From Trichoplax adhaerens (lineage: Eukaryota; Placozoa; Uniplacotomia; Trichoplacea; Trichoplacidae), in NCBI RefSeq assembly GCF_000150275.1, contig NW_002060943.1:12392568-12456567 (forward strand): a DNA stretch of 64,000 nt. Direction: 5' to 3'. The notes below the pieces were generated by a model. The model did no database searches and was not told the origin of the DNA. It was given only the letters and a program-made list of their open reading frames with translations. Every line of letters begins with the position of its first letter. Positions within the stretch are counted from its first letter, which is position 1. Below, piece after piece: positions 1-11,313 of this stretch. The translations under genes and the position numbers were made by a program.

Positions 1-131
1 GATAATGATATGATTGAGTTCTCTCACGCAATTATCAGTGAAATTAATAAATAGAACTTAAATCTGCGATCGTGTCTGTTTTGAATACATTTTGTGACAG
101 TAATTAATATTCCTATTATTATATCTTGTAG

Positions 132-1779
132 TGGAGTATGGGGACCATTTAATATGATGTGGTTATGTGGTACTCAACTAAATGGAAGGACTGTTGGAAT
201 TGTTGGCTTGGGAAAGATAGGTAAGTGGTCAAAAGTGTGTCATGGCTTAATTACCGTTTCTTTCTTGGTATCGAATGATTCGTCAATAGAATTCAATGAA
301 ATAACTATAAATAGTTGTAGCTCAATTCCGTGATAACTACATCGTAGGCTTGGCTGTCGTGGAACGTTTAATTCCATTTGGTGTCGGCCGAATAATCTAC
401 AGTGGGCATTCCGAAAAGTCAGAAGGTATATTATTTCATTGAATATTACGAAGATCGATTATGGTTCAATGTATATGTGATATCTGCTATTGCGTAGCCT
501 AATGTGATGGTATTCTGCTTTCATTGTAGCGGCTAAATTTAATGGCACTTTCGGTATGGTAGGCGTATAGAATGAATAATATTGTAAACCACATATATGT
601 TTATCGCTTAATTTGTATTTTTATCAAATGATTTAAATGGATATCATCTGCTAATGGCCAGTCGACTTTACTTCATTACTACAACAATCTGATATCGTAA
701 TCATCTGCTGTGCCCTGACACCGCAAACGAAAAGTATGCTATCTAGACTTGTCGTCTTATGATATTGATCAATGATCGGAGTTAGATCCTTGATGCAAAA
801 TTCCAAAATCTCAAATAAAAAATTAGCAGCTAACTGAAGAGATAAAAGGTAGTTACCATAATTTTACTGTTGTTTGCTCTAGGTCTTTTTGATCAAGCTG
901 CCTTCTCCCAAATGAAAAAGAATGCAATTATGATAAACATTAGCAGGTATGTAACGCGCTATACGCTTGGTGTCACTACTTGTGTCTGTTGCTTGATATT
1001 ATTTACATTTGGCAATCCGCAGCGTGATACAGCAGTGCACTTTATGCATACTCTGCTTTAAGGTCATACTATACGAGCATAAATGTGTAAGCAAACATCG
1101 TAATAATTTAAATCACAAAGACTATACAAATCACATAAAGTAGTGGCTGCATAGATCATTTACTGATCATTATTAACGTTAAGAAAGTAGTGAAAGTAAT
1201 AATTAAATTCTTTCAATCAGAAATTGTAACAATAACATTATGTATATCGTGTTGTTGAATAATTGAAGAGGACCAGTCGTCAACCAAGATGATTTGTATG
1301 CTGCTCTAACCACCGGACAAATTCAGGTTCATTTCACTTTGTTATTGGATAACAATATTGAGACCATACTAAATTCGAGATCTCAAAGTATACTCGTGCT
1401 GCATGACATTGTCAGCATTGATTGGATCTTTGTCCATTAAAACTACCTTCTGTTTATTTTGAAAATATACATGAAAAAATTAGGCTGCTGGACTAGATGT
1501 CACTACTCCAGAACCGATTCCTACTGATCACCCGTTAATGGGGCTTAAAAATTGTGGTAAATTTGTTGCAGTCGTATTGCTTTAATTTACATGTTAATAA
1601 GATGTTGCTCGATTATATTAATTCAGACGACCATTTCTACTTATTAAAATTTTTCTTTAGTAATCTTTCCACACATTGGAAGTGCAACAACTGATACTAG
1701 GACTGAAATGATTATGCGGACATTCTACAACTTAGAAGCTGGTCTAACTGGCGAACGTCTTCCTTTTTCTGTCTACTAA
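132..1779 (+). CDS. GRHPR: Glyoxylate/hydroxypyruvate reductase (D-2-hydroxyacid dehydrogenase family), 3' part
   Basis: Eight exons read in one continuous phase: 132-220, 348-425, 530-553, 662-733, 883-946, 1269-1326, 1484-1556 and 1661-1779 (stop TAA 1777-1779), giving 191 residues. This is the C-terminal part; animal GRHPR is about 328 residues, so the start lies left of the window. Seen: the Rossmann motif GLGKIG at the end of the first exon, then [22 protein letters not shown] with the expected active-site Arg, [11 protein letters not shown] with the Glu, and [12 protein letters not shown] with the catalytic His. The last motif is typical of GRHPR within this family. The family reduces glyoxylate to glycolate and hydroxypyruvate to D-glycerate with NAD(P)H. 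One exon is only 24 nt long, and the exon ending at 1326 uses a weak donor (GTTCAT). The reading frame is intact with all catalytic residues, so it is probably functional. Confidence 0.9.
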
Positions 1780-2195
1780 TCGATTTTAAATGGAATGATT
1801 ATCTTTTTTATGCATAGTTTAGCTGTGTCTGTAATTAAATTGAAACTGAAAGCGAGAAACTATAAAATCTATAATATGATACTGGATCCAGAACCGCTTT
1901 CTTAAGGAAATTTATATTTTTAGCATTAAATATCATACTTTTGTCTATTGCACTTATCAAGTCCTTACTTTTTAATGCAATTTATTTAATGAAACTTAAT
2001 TTATAAGCCAATGACTTCCGGACTACTTTATTTCTTGAAATATCGGTTATAATTTGTTAACGTTCTTAGCAATAACTAAACCATGATTTATCAATAGTTA
2101 AAATATGGTCTCAAAAAGAAAGTACATTTCCAAAAGATATAGAAATTATTATTAATCTTCACTGATTACTTTCAGTTTGATCTAATAGTCTCATG

Positions 2196-2320
2196 AATAA
2201 ATCTGAGCTTAATACTAATCTAAGTTTTCTTCAATGAATCGAAGTTTTCAATCAATCATGAATCTAAGTTTTCTTATAATAAATCTGAGCTTAATACTAA
2301 TCTAAATTTTCTTCAACAGC
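2196..2320. repeat. Diverged tandem duplication, period ~82 bp
   Basis: The phrase AATAAATCTGAGCTTAATAC starts at 2196 and again at 2278, each followed by a near-identical CTAA-rich sequence. There are about one and a half copies. Confidence 0.7.
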
Positions 2321-2657
2321 CGGCCTATCAGCGACGACAAGATGATGTGAACATCTAGAGTTACAATATAAAAACTATCAATGAAAAATTTGAATGGCCA
2401 ATCTTGACTAAATAGTAAACTTGAAGTGCGGGTGATGTCCAACTGTTAAAAATCGACATTACCATTATTAAGTAGGTTAATGACTGCTTACCGCATTTAC
2501 TAGCGACATTCCTTTTAGTTAGAAATCGATCAACGAATTTCATGATTTAACTCGATCTCTTGACATCAACATTAATTATTAGCAATGCCTCTAATTTGAA
2601 CGTCACATTTATTGAGACGTGATTGCAGAGAATCTCTTCCCTTAACTACGCGTCAAA

Positions 2658-2870
2658 AGAAGTATTACTATCCACGCTTAATAGCTAGAGTAAATCACAG
2701 CAAATGAAATTATTTACTATCACTAGAAGATAAATATGAACAGTTGCAAATTTGATTTAGACTATATCTCCAAGGAAGTATTACTATTCTCACGTAATAG
2801 CTAGAGCCAATCACAGTAAATGAAACTAATTACTATCACCACAAGATAAATATGAATATTAAAAAAATCA
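2658..2870. repeat. Tandem duplication, period ~115 bp
   Basis: Two copies begin at 2658 and 2774. Both contain GAAGTATTACTAT, TAATAGCTAGAG, AATCACAG and AGATAAATATGAA in the same order, with scattered substitutions. Confidence 0.75.
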
Positions 2871-3840
2871 TCTATGCAATAACACCATCAACCAGTATTA
2901 TTTAAATTCCAATTTTCATGCAGTATCATAAAAAAATTCACTATAAGCATGAGGCATGAAAAGGTCATTTAATTTATAATTATTATCATCTAAATTAATA
3001 CAGTGCCAATTTTAAGAAAGCAGATACGATAGATATATTGTTATGATGTGATACCTTGGCTACAAGTTGAACAGTTGATTAAAATCAGCTTCGATTTTAT
3101 TAATATAGAATTAACTTTAACATGAAAAGCTAGCTAAGTAGAGCGTACACGATTAATTTTGCTACGTTTTCAATCTATCCTCTTATACTAACTATTCTGT
3201 TTATTCATCAACGTAACTCTAATCCATTTGATTCTAAATCCTATATATGGATATCGCCCAAAATACTTGTAGCCATGCAGCATCGCCTGGCTAAAAACGT
3301 ACGTGAATATTAAATACAGGACTGAAGTGACTTCCCCAAGAATCTTGCGCGAGCAGACCTGATTCCTCATTTATCTATACGCTAGATGAGAGTTTAACGG
3401 CAATCCTATGAAAAAAGAAAGGCAGCTATCGGTTAACAGTATAATATTGAACTAAAAATTGGCATTACAGTAAGAGAAAGCTCTGACGTAGCAGAATTCC
3501 GATAAATGATCATTTAAATAGGATTAACTTACCGAAACAGAAGTTGATTATCTTCCGCAGTAAGTATAATCGTTAGGGCATACATTGAAATTTCAGAACC
3601 TAATGACAGTTTGAATAATGAAAGAAAAATTTTATCGAAAGTCTATGTTCATTTGATATATTTCTACTCGTTATTAATTATCATCCAAGTACTTACATCA
3701 TTGATAATTCTTATCGGTGAAATTATTCGATAAATTATCCTTCACTTCATCTCGATTTAGTTAGTAGAAGGACGTACTCATGGCAGCTTACTGAAGAGAA
3801 TAATTCGTAATTTTACTCCTTTTTATTTCTTTATCTGTAG

Positions 3841-6800
3841 ATGAGATCCATTTCTACTGATGATAAAATTACGAATGATAGCAGTAAAACAATATCTGCT
3901 GGCTTCCAATGTAAATCAGGAGATTGTCCTTCTAATTCAAGTCCTACTGAAGATGAATCATCTATTTCTACTACTCAGCAATTTGATTTAACATCTTTTG
4001 AACTAGGACACCATTCTGAATACCAGACTAGCTCGATGGAAAATGAATTAAAATTAAACTGTAGCGATGAAATCTTCAATTTCGCGGAATGCGATGTTCA
4101 AACATGCGATGAAAATTTAGACAAGCTAGAGAATAGTATCGCTAATAGCAATTGTTCACACAACGATGAAATCTTCGGTTTCCCAGATTGCCATGATAAA
4201 ACATGCGATGATAATTTAGACAAGTTACACGAAATTATTCCCAATAGCAATTGCCCACGGAACGATGAAATCTTCAATTTTCTGGATAGTCATGCTCAAA
4301 ACTATGATGAAAATTTAGATAATTTACTCAGTATTGTCTCCAATAGCAATTCTTCGCCGAAAGATGTAGGACTTGCTACTGATGAAATTCAAGTGATTAA
4401 AAATAACAGCAAGAATGCTACGAAAAATCCAGTCATTTCTCCAAAATTCAAGGATCAATGGAGTCCTTCAAGCTGTCAGCAGTCGCAATATGTAAGGCGG
4501 AAAAGATGCAATTCTCAAATAGATAGCGATGACGTTGATCAAAATCCAGTTATTAGTGAAATTCGTTACTTAGCATCTAGTTTAGGCGAAGATTTACTAC
4601 TTTCTTCAACAGATAGGCAGAATCTTGAGCATTCCTTGCACGACAAGCAACTAAATCACCCAGTGAATTCCCATATTACTTATTCTAGCTTTGATCAAAA
4701 TCAGGCTGATGAAAACTGTTATTTAATGACGCATGCAGAAGAAGATTTACTTCCATCAGCAAATGGGCAGAATTATGATCATTCTTGGCACAGCGAGCAA
4801 CCAACTCGTCCATTAGATTCTGATGATGTCCATTCTACTGTCGATCAAAATCAGGTCATTAATGGACCGTTAACTAATGAAAATCACCATTTAATGACCA
4901 GTTTAAATGAAAATTTACTGGCATCAGCAAATAGGCAGAATCTTGATCATTACTCGCACGGCAAGCAGCTAACTCATTCACTGGATTCTCATGATGATCA
5001 TTCTGGCATTGATCAAAATCAGGTTAAGAATGGAAATCGTTATTTAATGATTCATTCAAATGAAAATTTAGTTCCTTCAGTAAGTAAGCAAAATCTTGAT
5101 CACTTAATGCACAACAAGCAGATAACTCATCCATTATTAGATTCCCATGATGATACTTCTGGTATGGATCAAAACCAAGTTAGTAATGAAAACCGTTATG
5201 CGATGACCAATTCGAATGGAGATTTACTGACTCCCAAAAATGGGCAAAATTTTGATCTTCCTTTTTATGGCAAGCAAATTACTCATCCGTTATTGGATTC
5301 TCATGATGATGGTTCCAGTGTTGATCAAAATCAAGTTATTGATGAAAACCGTTATTTAATAATTAATACAAATAAAGATTTACTTCCTTCAGAAAGTAGG
5401 TTGAATCTTGAACATGCTTTGGTTGGTAAGCAGATAACTCAGCCATTATTGGATTCCCGTGGCAATAGTTCTTGTAATGATCAAAATCAAATTTTCGTTG
5501 AGAATTCGAATCGTTATTTAATAAATAATTCAAATCAAGATTTACTTCCTTCCGTAAGTGAGCAGAATCTTGATTATTCTTTGCACAGCAAGCAGATAAC
5601 TCATCCGCTATTGGATTCCCACGCTAGCAATTCTAGTATTGATCAAAATCAAGTTGAAACTAAGAATCGTCATTTATTGACCAATTCGAGTAAACAGTTG
5701 CCAGTTTCTTCAATAAGCGAGCAGAATCTTGATTATTCATGGCATAACAAGCAGTTAACCCATCCAATGTCAGAGTCTCATGATGATCTTTCTAGTCTTG
5801 ATCAAAATCATGCCATCAGTGAAAACAGTAACGGTTATTTAATGACCTACTCAAATGAAGGTTTGCTAATTCCTTCCACAAGTGATCGAAATCTAGATCA
5901 TTCTTTGCATAGCAATCAGCCAACTCATCCACTACTGGATTCTTGTGTTGATAATTCTACTTTACATCGGCATCAAAGTAGATTGGATAACCGTGGCAAT
6001 AATCTTTACCGCGAATCATCTAGACCTGAGAATAGGCATTCAACCCCTAATGGAAAATTCAGCAGATCACAAGCTCTTATGCCAAAATGTGGCCTTTATT
6101 CGGGTAGGGCACAGTCAAGTAGGAAAAAAGATCACCCTGGAATAAATCAGGAATCGGTTAATGGCTATTCTTACCAAAATGAATCTGCAAGGCATGGCTA
6201 TAGCAAATCAAATCCATTATCGAATGAGGATAACTTCAAGAAAAGGAATCCAAATTGCTACTGTTCCTGTCACGGTTCTAACCGATCGTCATACGACGAA
6301 GGAAACGACACTTACATCTCTGCAACGCTAAATTATTCTAATTCTACTAAAACAAATGAAAATCATGACCCAAACGTTAGTCTTGATGACGACATTTATT
6401 TAATATCTTCAGGTCAGAGTGCCAAGAATGATGCTCTAAAGATATCTGCATCGCTCAATCATTCCAATTCGACTAAAGTTAACCTTAATGGTCGCCAAAA
6501 TAGTAGCCTTGAAGACGACATTTATTTCATATCTTCAAGCAACAGTACTGTTAATTTTACTCTGCCCAAAAGCCGTAAAAGGCAAATAATAGACATTGCC
6601 GATTCTACGTCAAGCTCTGTATCTAGTAATAAGGTATCCAAGTATGCGTCTAATTTATCAAAGGAAAGCAGGAATGAATCTTTATCGCAGAAAGCTACCT
6701 TAGAAAGAGATAATTCAGCTCGTATCAGCTATAATTCAGATGCATCGGACGCTAATACTACCAGTCAAAAAGATGAAGTGCAACATCACCCTCAAAGTAT

Positions 6801-7514
6801 TCCAATATGGCTAAGAAATCCACTCTTGCGTACAAACAAATGCAAAAATTTCTGCCAATTGGCCACAGAAATAGCCTGTTCGAGACAAAGTGATCATCCA
6901 TTGCCAGCGTTTCCGACAGATAATTCTGGCTCATCGCAAGTAATGAATGCGGTCAGTAACGCATCTTGGCAACAGAATCGTGCACAACATGGTCTTTTAT
7001 TAACGAGGAACAACATTTCCTATTCTCCAATGGATATAGCAGATGCTAATAGTACGGATCCAGGTACACATTCGCAAGAAAATGCTCAGTCATCGAATCA
7101 TACTGGTAAGACTATCTATCAGAGTTAATATAAAATTAAAAACTCAAAATCGAAAGAGAAGTACGAGTTGTATTCGTACCATTTGTGCAAGTGAAACCTA
7201 AATTACAATAATAAAGCTATTTAGCAAATCATTATTTTTTGCTATAGGACTAAACGGTAATGTAACCTTTCGAAATGGATGCCAGTTGATTACTGGCGAC
7301 AAGAAAACCGGTAAAAATCGTATACAATACGAAATTGATTCAACCAAGGCAAAGCCGTGTAGAACAAGACGTTCATCAAAGGCAAGAACAAACGGCGAAA
7401 AAAGGTTGGTAACCTCATTTAATGATTTCAATTTAAATATGCTTATATGATTGCTTAAATCATAGATGTGAAAACACTGACGAAAAATCAAAGAAAAAGA
7501 AAGATGACAAATAG
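3841..7514 (+). CDS. Large repetitive Asn/Ser/Asp-rich protein with SUMO-interacting-like motifs (unrecognised)
   Basis: Exon 3841-7105 carries 1,088 codons. The donor at 7105/7106 and acceptor at 7247/7248 join in phase (Gly) to exon 7248-7404. Exon 7466-7514 adds a Lys-rich tail and stop TAG, for about 1,156 residues. Without splicing the first ORF would stop at 7128. Seen: three ~33-residue repeats (residues 74-170, core DEIFNF, paired Cys); nine ~53-residue repeats (233-708, core DQNQV...NRYLM...DLLPS...QNLDHSLH.KQITHPLLDS); a Cys patch NCYCSCH; two copies of a D/E-D-D-I-Y-L/F-I-S-S site (852-855, 894-897); and a basic patch KSRKRQ followed by IIDIADS (910-922). These acidic, Ser-flanked hydrophobic sites look like SUMO-interacting motifs and the basic patch like a nuclear signal; that is inference. 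No catalytic domain is visible. ATG 3841 directly follows a splice acceptor, so it is either the start after a 5'UTR intron or an internal codon. The donor at 7404/7405 (GTTGGT) is weak. Confidence 0.7.
4060..4350 (+). repeat. Three in-frame ~33-codon repeats (DEIFNF type)
   Basis: Inside the large exon, residues 74-170. Each unit has a Cys, then DEIF-N/G-F, a Cys/Ser-containing loop, DxNLDxL, and ends in NSN. The Cys residues are kept in units 1 and 2 and partly lost in unit 3. Confidence 0.85.
4537..5964 (+). repeat. Nine in-frame ~53-codon repeats (DQNQV type)
   Basis: Residues 233-708, 1,428 bp in total. Units of 50-56 codons each begin with DQNQ (diverged in the first and last) and carry NRYLM, DLLPS, QNLD, KQ-I/L-THP and LLDSHDD blocks in fixed order. 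Unit length varies only by whole codons, so the frame is preserved, which argues for selection on the protein. Confidence 0.9.
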
Positions 7515-10155
7515 TGATCGTTCAGTAATCTTTGTTTGATGGATGTCAATTTTCTTTTATTTGATTGCTTCGATGCGGATATTTGCAAAATGAACAATAA
7601 CTCTTGGATACTGATAAGCCATGATAGGATATGCAGTGTATCGTAGAAGTATCACAAATAAATGCCCATATTGTAATAGCCATAAAGATTAATTATTAAA
7701 TAAGTTGATTAGCATTGGAATAAATTACGTAATAATAATTATGCATTACATGCTGTAAGGCTGATCTATTTCTCAAGTGTTGGCAATTAGTAAATTCGTA
7801 AGTTTTAAAAATTGTATGCAAACTCGTATGTCACAATTTAGCCTATTGACACTGTCTATTTGTGCAGTCTATGCTATGCCTAATCTTGTGCTTCAAGTAT
7901 AAAGTTGATAAATGAAGTTCATGTAGTCTAATATTATCGTATATTTAAGCAGAAATCCTCTTAGAAATATGAAATATGAAATTTAAGAATTACCTTTAAT
8001 ATAAGCTTGTCAGAATCCTCTGGATAAAGAAATAAGCCAAATAAAATTACTCTCTAAAAAATATACGTCAATCTAAAATCAGAAACTATAACTATTCTAC
8101 GTGTATATTTTAAGGCTATCAATATCAAAATTATAAACTTTCAAGTGCTGGAATACGAAGCAAAACCATTGCAGTTGATTTTATTAATTAACTATGTTAT
8201 GAAAGTATATACAGTACAGTATTATTGCAGAGAATGCGCTAAGCGTTAAAATAGATGCAGGCATATATTCATTACCGAATAGAATGGTCAATCACCAGAC
8301 TGTAGCTGGGTCATTTAAGCGAATCTGCTTTGTCTTGTCAACATGTTAGCTTGCAGTTTGCGGAAGATCACAATCAAAAGCAGCAGCATTGCAATGATTG
8401 CAAACTAATTTCTCTCAATTTAGACATTTTCAGATCAAAAACTACCGCCATCTGTGACCGTTATAAAATTATGATCGAGCTCCAAGAGAGTGCTATAAAT
8501 AATAGATATTCAGGAATGAATTCAAATACTTTGTAACCATATTTGCAAGTTAGAATGTAAAAATGGCGAAAGATACCATAAAGAAAATGGACATCCTAAA
8601 GCTGCAGGTAATCCATTGTCAACGTATCGTTCATCACTATGATCTATTATAGATCACAGGGTTCCGGGTTAGCGATTATCAAAAGTAATTTGATACGGCA
8701 AGCGAGTGCAATTCAGAATAGAAATTTACTTTAAAATGTAGGATGAAGGTAGATGTAAGTTCCTGATAAAAATGGAGTTTAAATAAAGCCACATCATAAC
8801 TGGCAAAAATAGATTGGCTAATGCATCTTTAAGATAATCAGGATAGGCTAACGCGATCATGGTGAATAGAGAAATATGGATATGGAGTAATTACTTTAGA
8901 AGTTTTCCATTTATGGATTTACTCCCACTATGGACTTACAAGAATCGGCTGTATATGTCATTGCTTCCATATTTGCTCAATAGGCACGACTTAGATTTAC
9001 ATCTGTTAAACGTAATGCCAAATTTGTAATCCTTTCGTGCGAATGTATTTGCTTTTCTTTCGGAGATTGGATAGAAACCATATTAGATATAACTGTCATT
9101 TATTTTAATGATTTAGGTTTAATATTCGCACTAACTCTATAATTTTCGGGGTCAACAGTAGGCTCAGGCATGGGCGGAATAATTATAATTAGCACTGATG
9201 TCAGTCTCTACTGCCCAGCATTTAGCGCTCCACTAAATACCGATGTATAATCATGACTAATCATGACAAATTGATTTAATAGCAGAAAAATTGTTTGCCA
9301 CAGTAGATTACTATCAATGCTTTGACCATGCAAGCAATGTTGATGGCTATTTAATTGGCGCAGGTTGTGTGGATAATGCAGTGATCGAGTGTACTCTCAG
9401 AAGTTGATATCGCTAATCGTTCTCAATGTCAATACTGCCACCATGACCAAACGCCCGAGATTTACATTCAGTTAGAATATACATGTCTAATAAGCATTTC
9501 AAGGGATTTTGATGTTCAATTGTACAACCACTTAAGTCTATAAAATAGTAATTTGCACAATATAGCTTCGATTTATTTGACCTTGCTAAAGAGCTAAAAC
9601 TTCTAAATGCTAGTAGACGAATGAACATAATGAATGGCAAAATGTAATGCTGATACAGCAAGAATTGAACGAATTTTATTTCAAATGTAGCAAATTCTAC
9701 CTCACGCTATTCACTTTTGCCTCACATAACAACTTCAATCACGGGCTCTGCTAGCGTCCACTTATGACTTTACGTTTTCATTTCAGGTGGAGTAATCTTC
9801 CTCTATCTCAAGCTAATATTTTTTGCCTCTTATAAAAACAGAACTTCAATTTATGAAATTGTTGCACATCATGGCCATGTTTATTAAGATAATTGATTCT
9901 AGGCTATAAAATGGCTACGTTCAATTATTTTGTCAAAGTAGCAATTCTACCGAATAAAAATTATTCAAGAATGATCTTATTGGCGCTTTGACATGATCAT
10001 CTAACGAATACTATGCCATTTATCGTTTTTATTTTCACAATTAATGAAGAAATTTCATCAGAAAGAGGAATTGCACATTTCCAATCTTTTATTCTTCGTT
10101 CAATCGATTTGATTGTTCATTTTTATTCTATGACGCAGATGACAAAACCTTGACT
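7515..10155. other. Non-coding stretch, no gene recognised
   Basis: Lies between the ends of two converging genes. There is a possible polyadenylation signal AATAAA near 7657 for the repetitive-protein gene, and TTTATT at 10088-10093 (AATAAA on the minus strand) for the kringle gene. Several open frames of 68-82 codons occur here (8330-8536 +, 9413-9661 -), but none shows a recognisable motif and such lengths are expected by chance at this base composition. Confidence 0.5.
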
Positions 10156-11313
10156 CTAGTAATCGATTTGACTTCGTTCCCCAAAGCCTGGTTCATATTC
10201 GTTATGAAGTAAAGTGACAGTTTGATATTCAGTTACCGTAGTCAAAGGCTCCGTGCTTAAAAATTTGGTCACAGTTACATTCATGAAGGCAGTGTGCGTT
10301 GAAGTAATTGTCGTGGAAATTGGAGAAACAATGGTAGTTCGTAAAATAACAGGAGGAACATCAGATGGAGTAATGGTGATCACTTGGATTGAAGTTGGAA
10401 TTGACGGAACTGGCGTTGGCTGAACAACCGTGGAAATAATAGTTGTCGTTTCAATTCGTGGCACCGCACTTGACATTAATTTCGTTTCAGTCACTGTTTT
10501 GGTTGTAGTAGTTGTGCGAGCAATGGTCTCCGTGATAATTAATGCTTTCGTTTTAACTAAAATTTGAGGTTTATTATACAGGAGAGGCAATTTAGGCAAG
10601 GTAGCTGGATATCGATTCCTCTTTTCTAGATTGAAAGAGAAAGACATCAGGTTAGCATTAGAAGGATAAATGTTTTCCGGATTAAAAGAGAGATATTAGG
10701 TTATCATTAATAGGATAATGTATATCTTTTCTGGATTAAAAGAGATATTGATTTATCATTACTAGGATAGTTCCAACTCCTAGCAGTCTGATGAAACTCC
10801 GCTATAATAAAACTACGGCCACAATGTAAAATCATCATAGAACGCTCTACTTGAAATGCAAAAGCTAGTGGACTTGGGGAAGAAATTACAGAGCAATTAA
10901 AAAATGATTCTAATAAGCTCAATTTGTATAAAGGCTATTAGTAATAGCAAGCAATACTTATCATTTTATATATTTATACCGTGGATAAACAAACAACTGG
11001 GTATGTCGCAGTAATCCCAGATATGCTCATTAATGAAACACCATGGTCCACCATAGCGATGATTATCATTTCGACAGAAATTATGCTTATACGGTTGAAC
11101 ACCGTAAGGTAAAATTATTAATTGCGACCAACGGTAGCAACGATTGCCATTTCGTGTTACGTTTTTGTGGCCGAAATAATCCGAACCTCGGGTACCTGGA
11201 TTATAGCATTCGAAATCATCGAGATGAGCACTGTAGACTACATTGATGGCAAGCAAGGCAAAGATGGAAAATATGTTCAACTTTATGACTAATTTCAAAT
11301 CCATCGTCACCAA
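10156..11313 (-). CDS. Secreted kringle-domain protein with Thr-rich tail
   Basis: Two exons on the minus strand: 11313-10980 and 10625-10156. The donor (CAC G|GTATAA) and acceptor (CTAG|AA) join in phase to make Glu, giving 267 residues with stop TAG. Residues 1-29 are a signal peptide (hydrophobic IFSIFALLAINVVYSA). Residues 36-107 form one complete kringle with six Cys at 36, 59, 80, 92, 102 and 107 and the usual CYRW, HNFCRN and GGPWCF blocks. N51 is in an N-glycosylation site. The second exon is Thr/Ser/Val/Pro-rich (TTTTTK, TTTII and similar runs), like an O-glycosylated mucin stalk, and no membrane anchor follows. Kringles bind proteins or peptides outside the cell; there is no protease or kinase domain here, so this is a free kringle protein. 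M4 is an alternative start. Confidence 0.8.

Larger units (their letters stand above)
1780..3840. other. Intergenic or 5' intron region, no gene recognised
   Basis: AT-rich sequence between the reductase stop and the large repetitive exon. It holds two small diverged tandem duplications (listed separately). The last bases before 3841 form a pyrimidine-rich tract ending in TAG, a good splice acceptor, so part of this stretch is probably an intron of the next gene. I could not identify its upstream exon. Confidence 0.5.

Noticed and set aside
94-333. 79-codon plus-strand ORF as an intact small gene
   Set aside because: It is the first visible reductase exon read through its intron; the true exon ends at 220.
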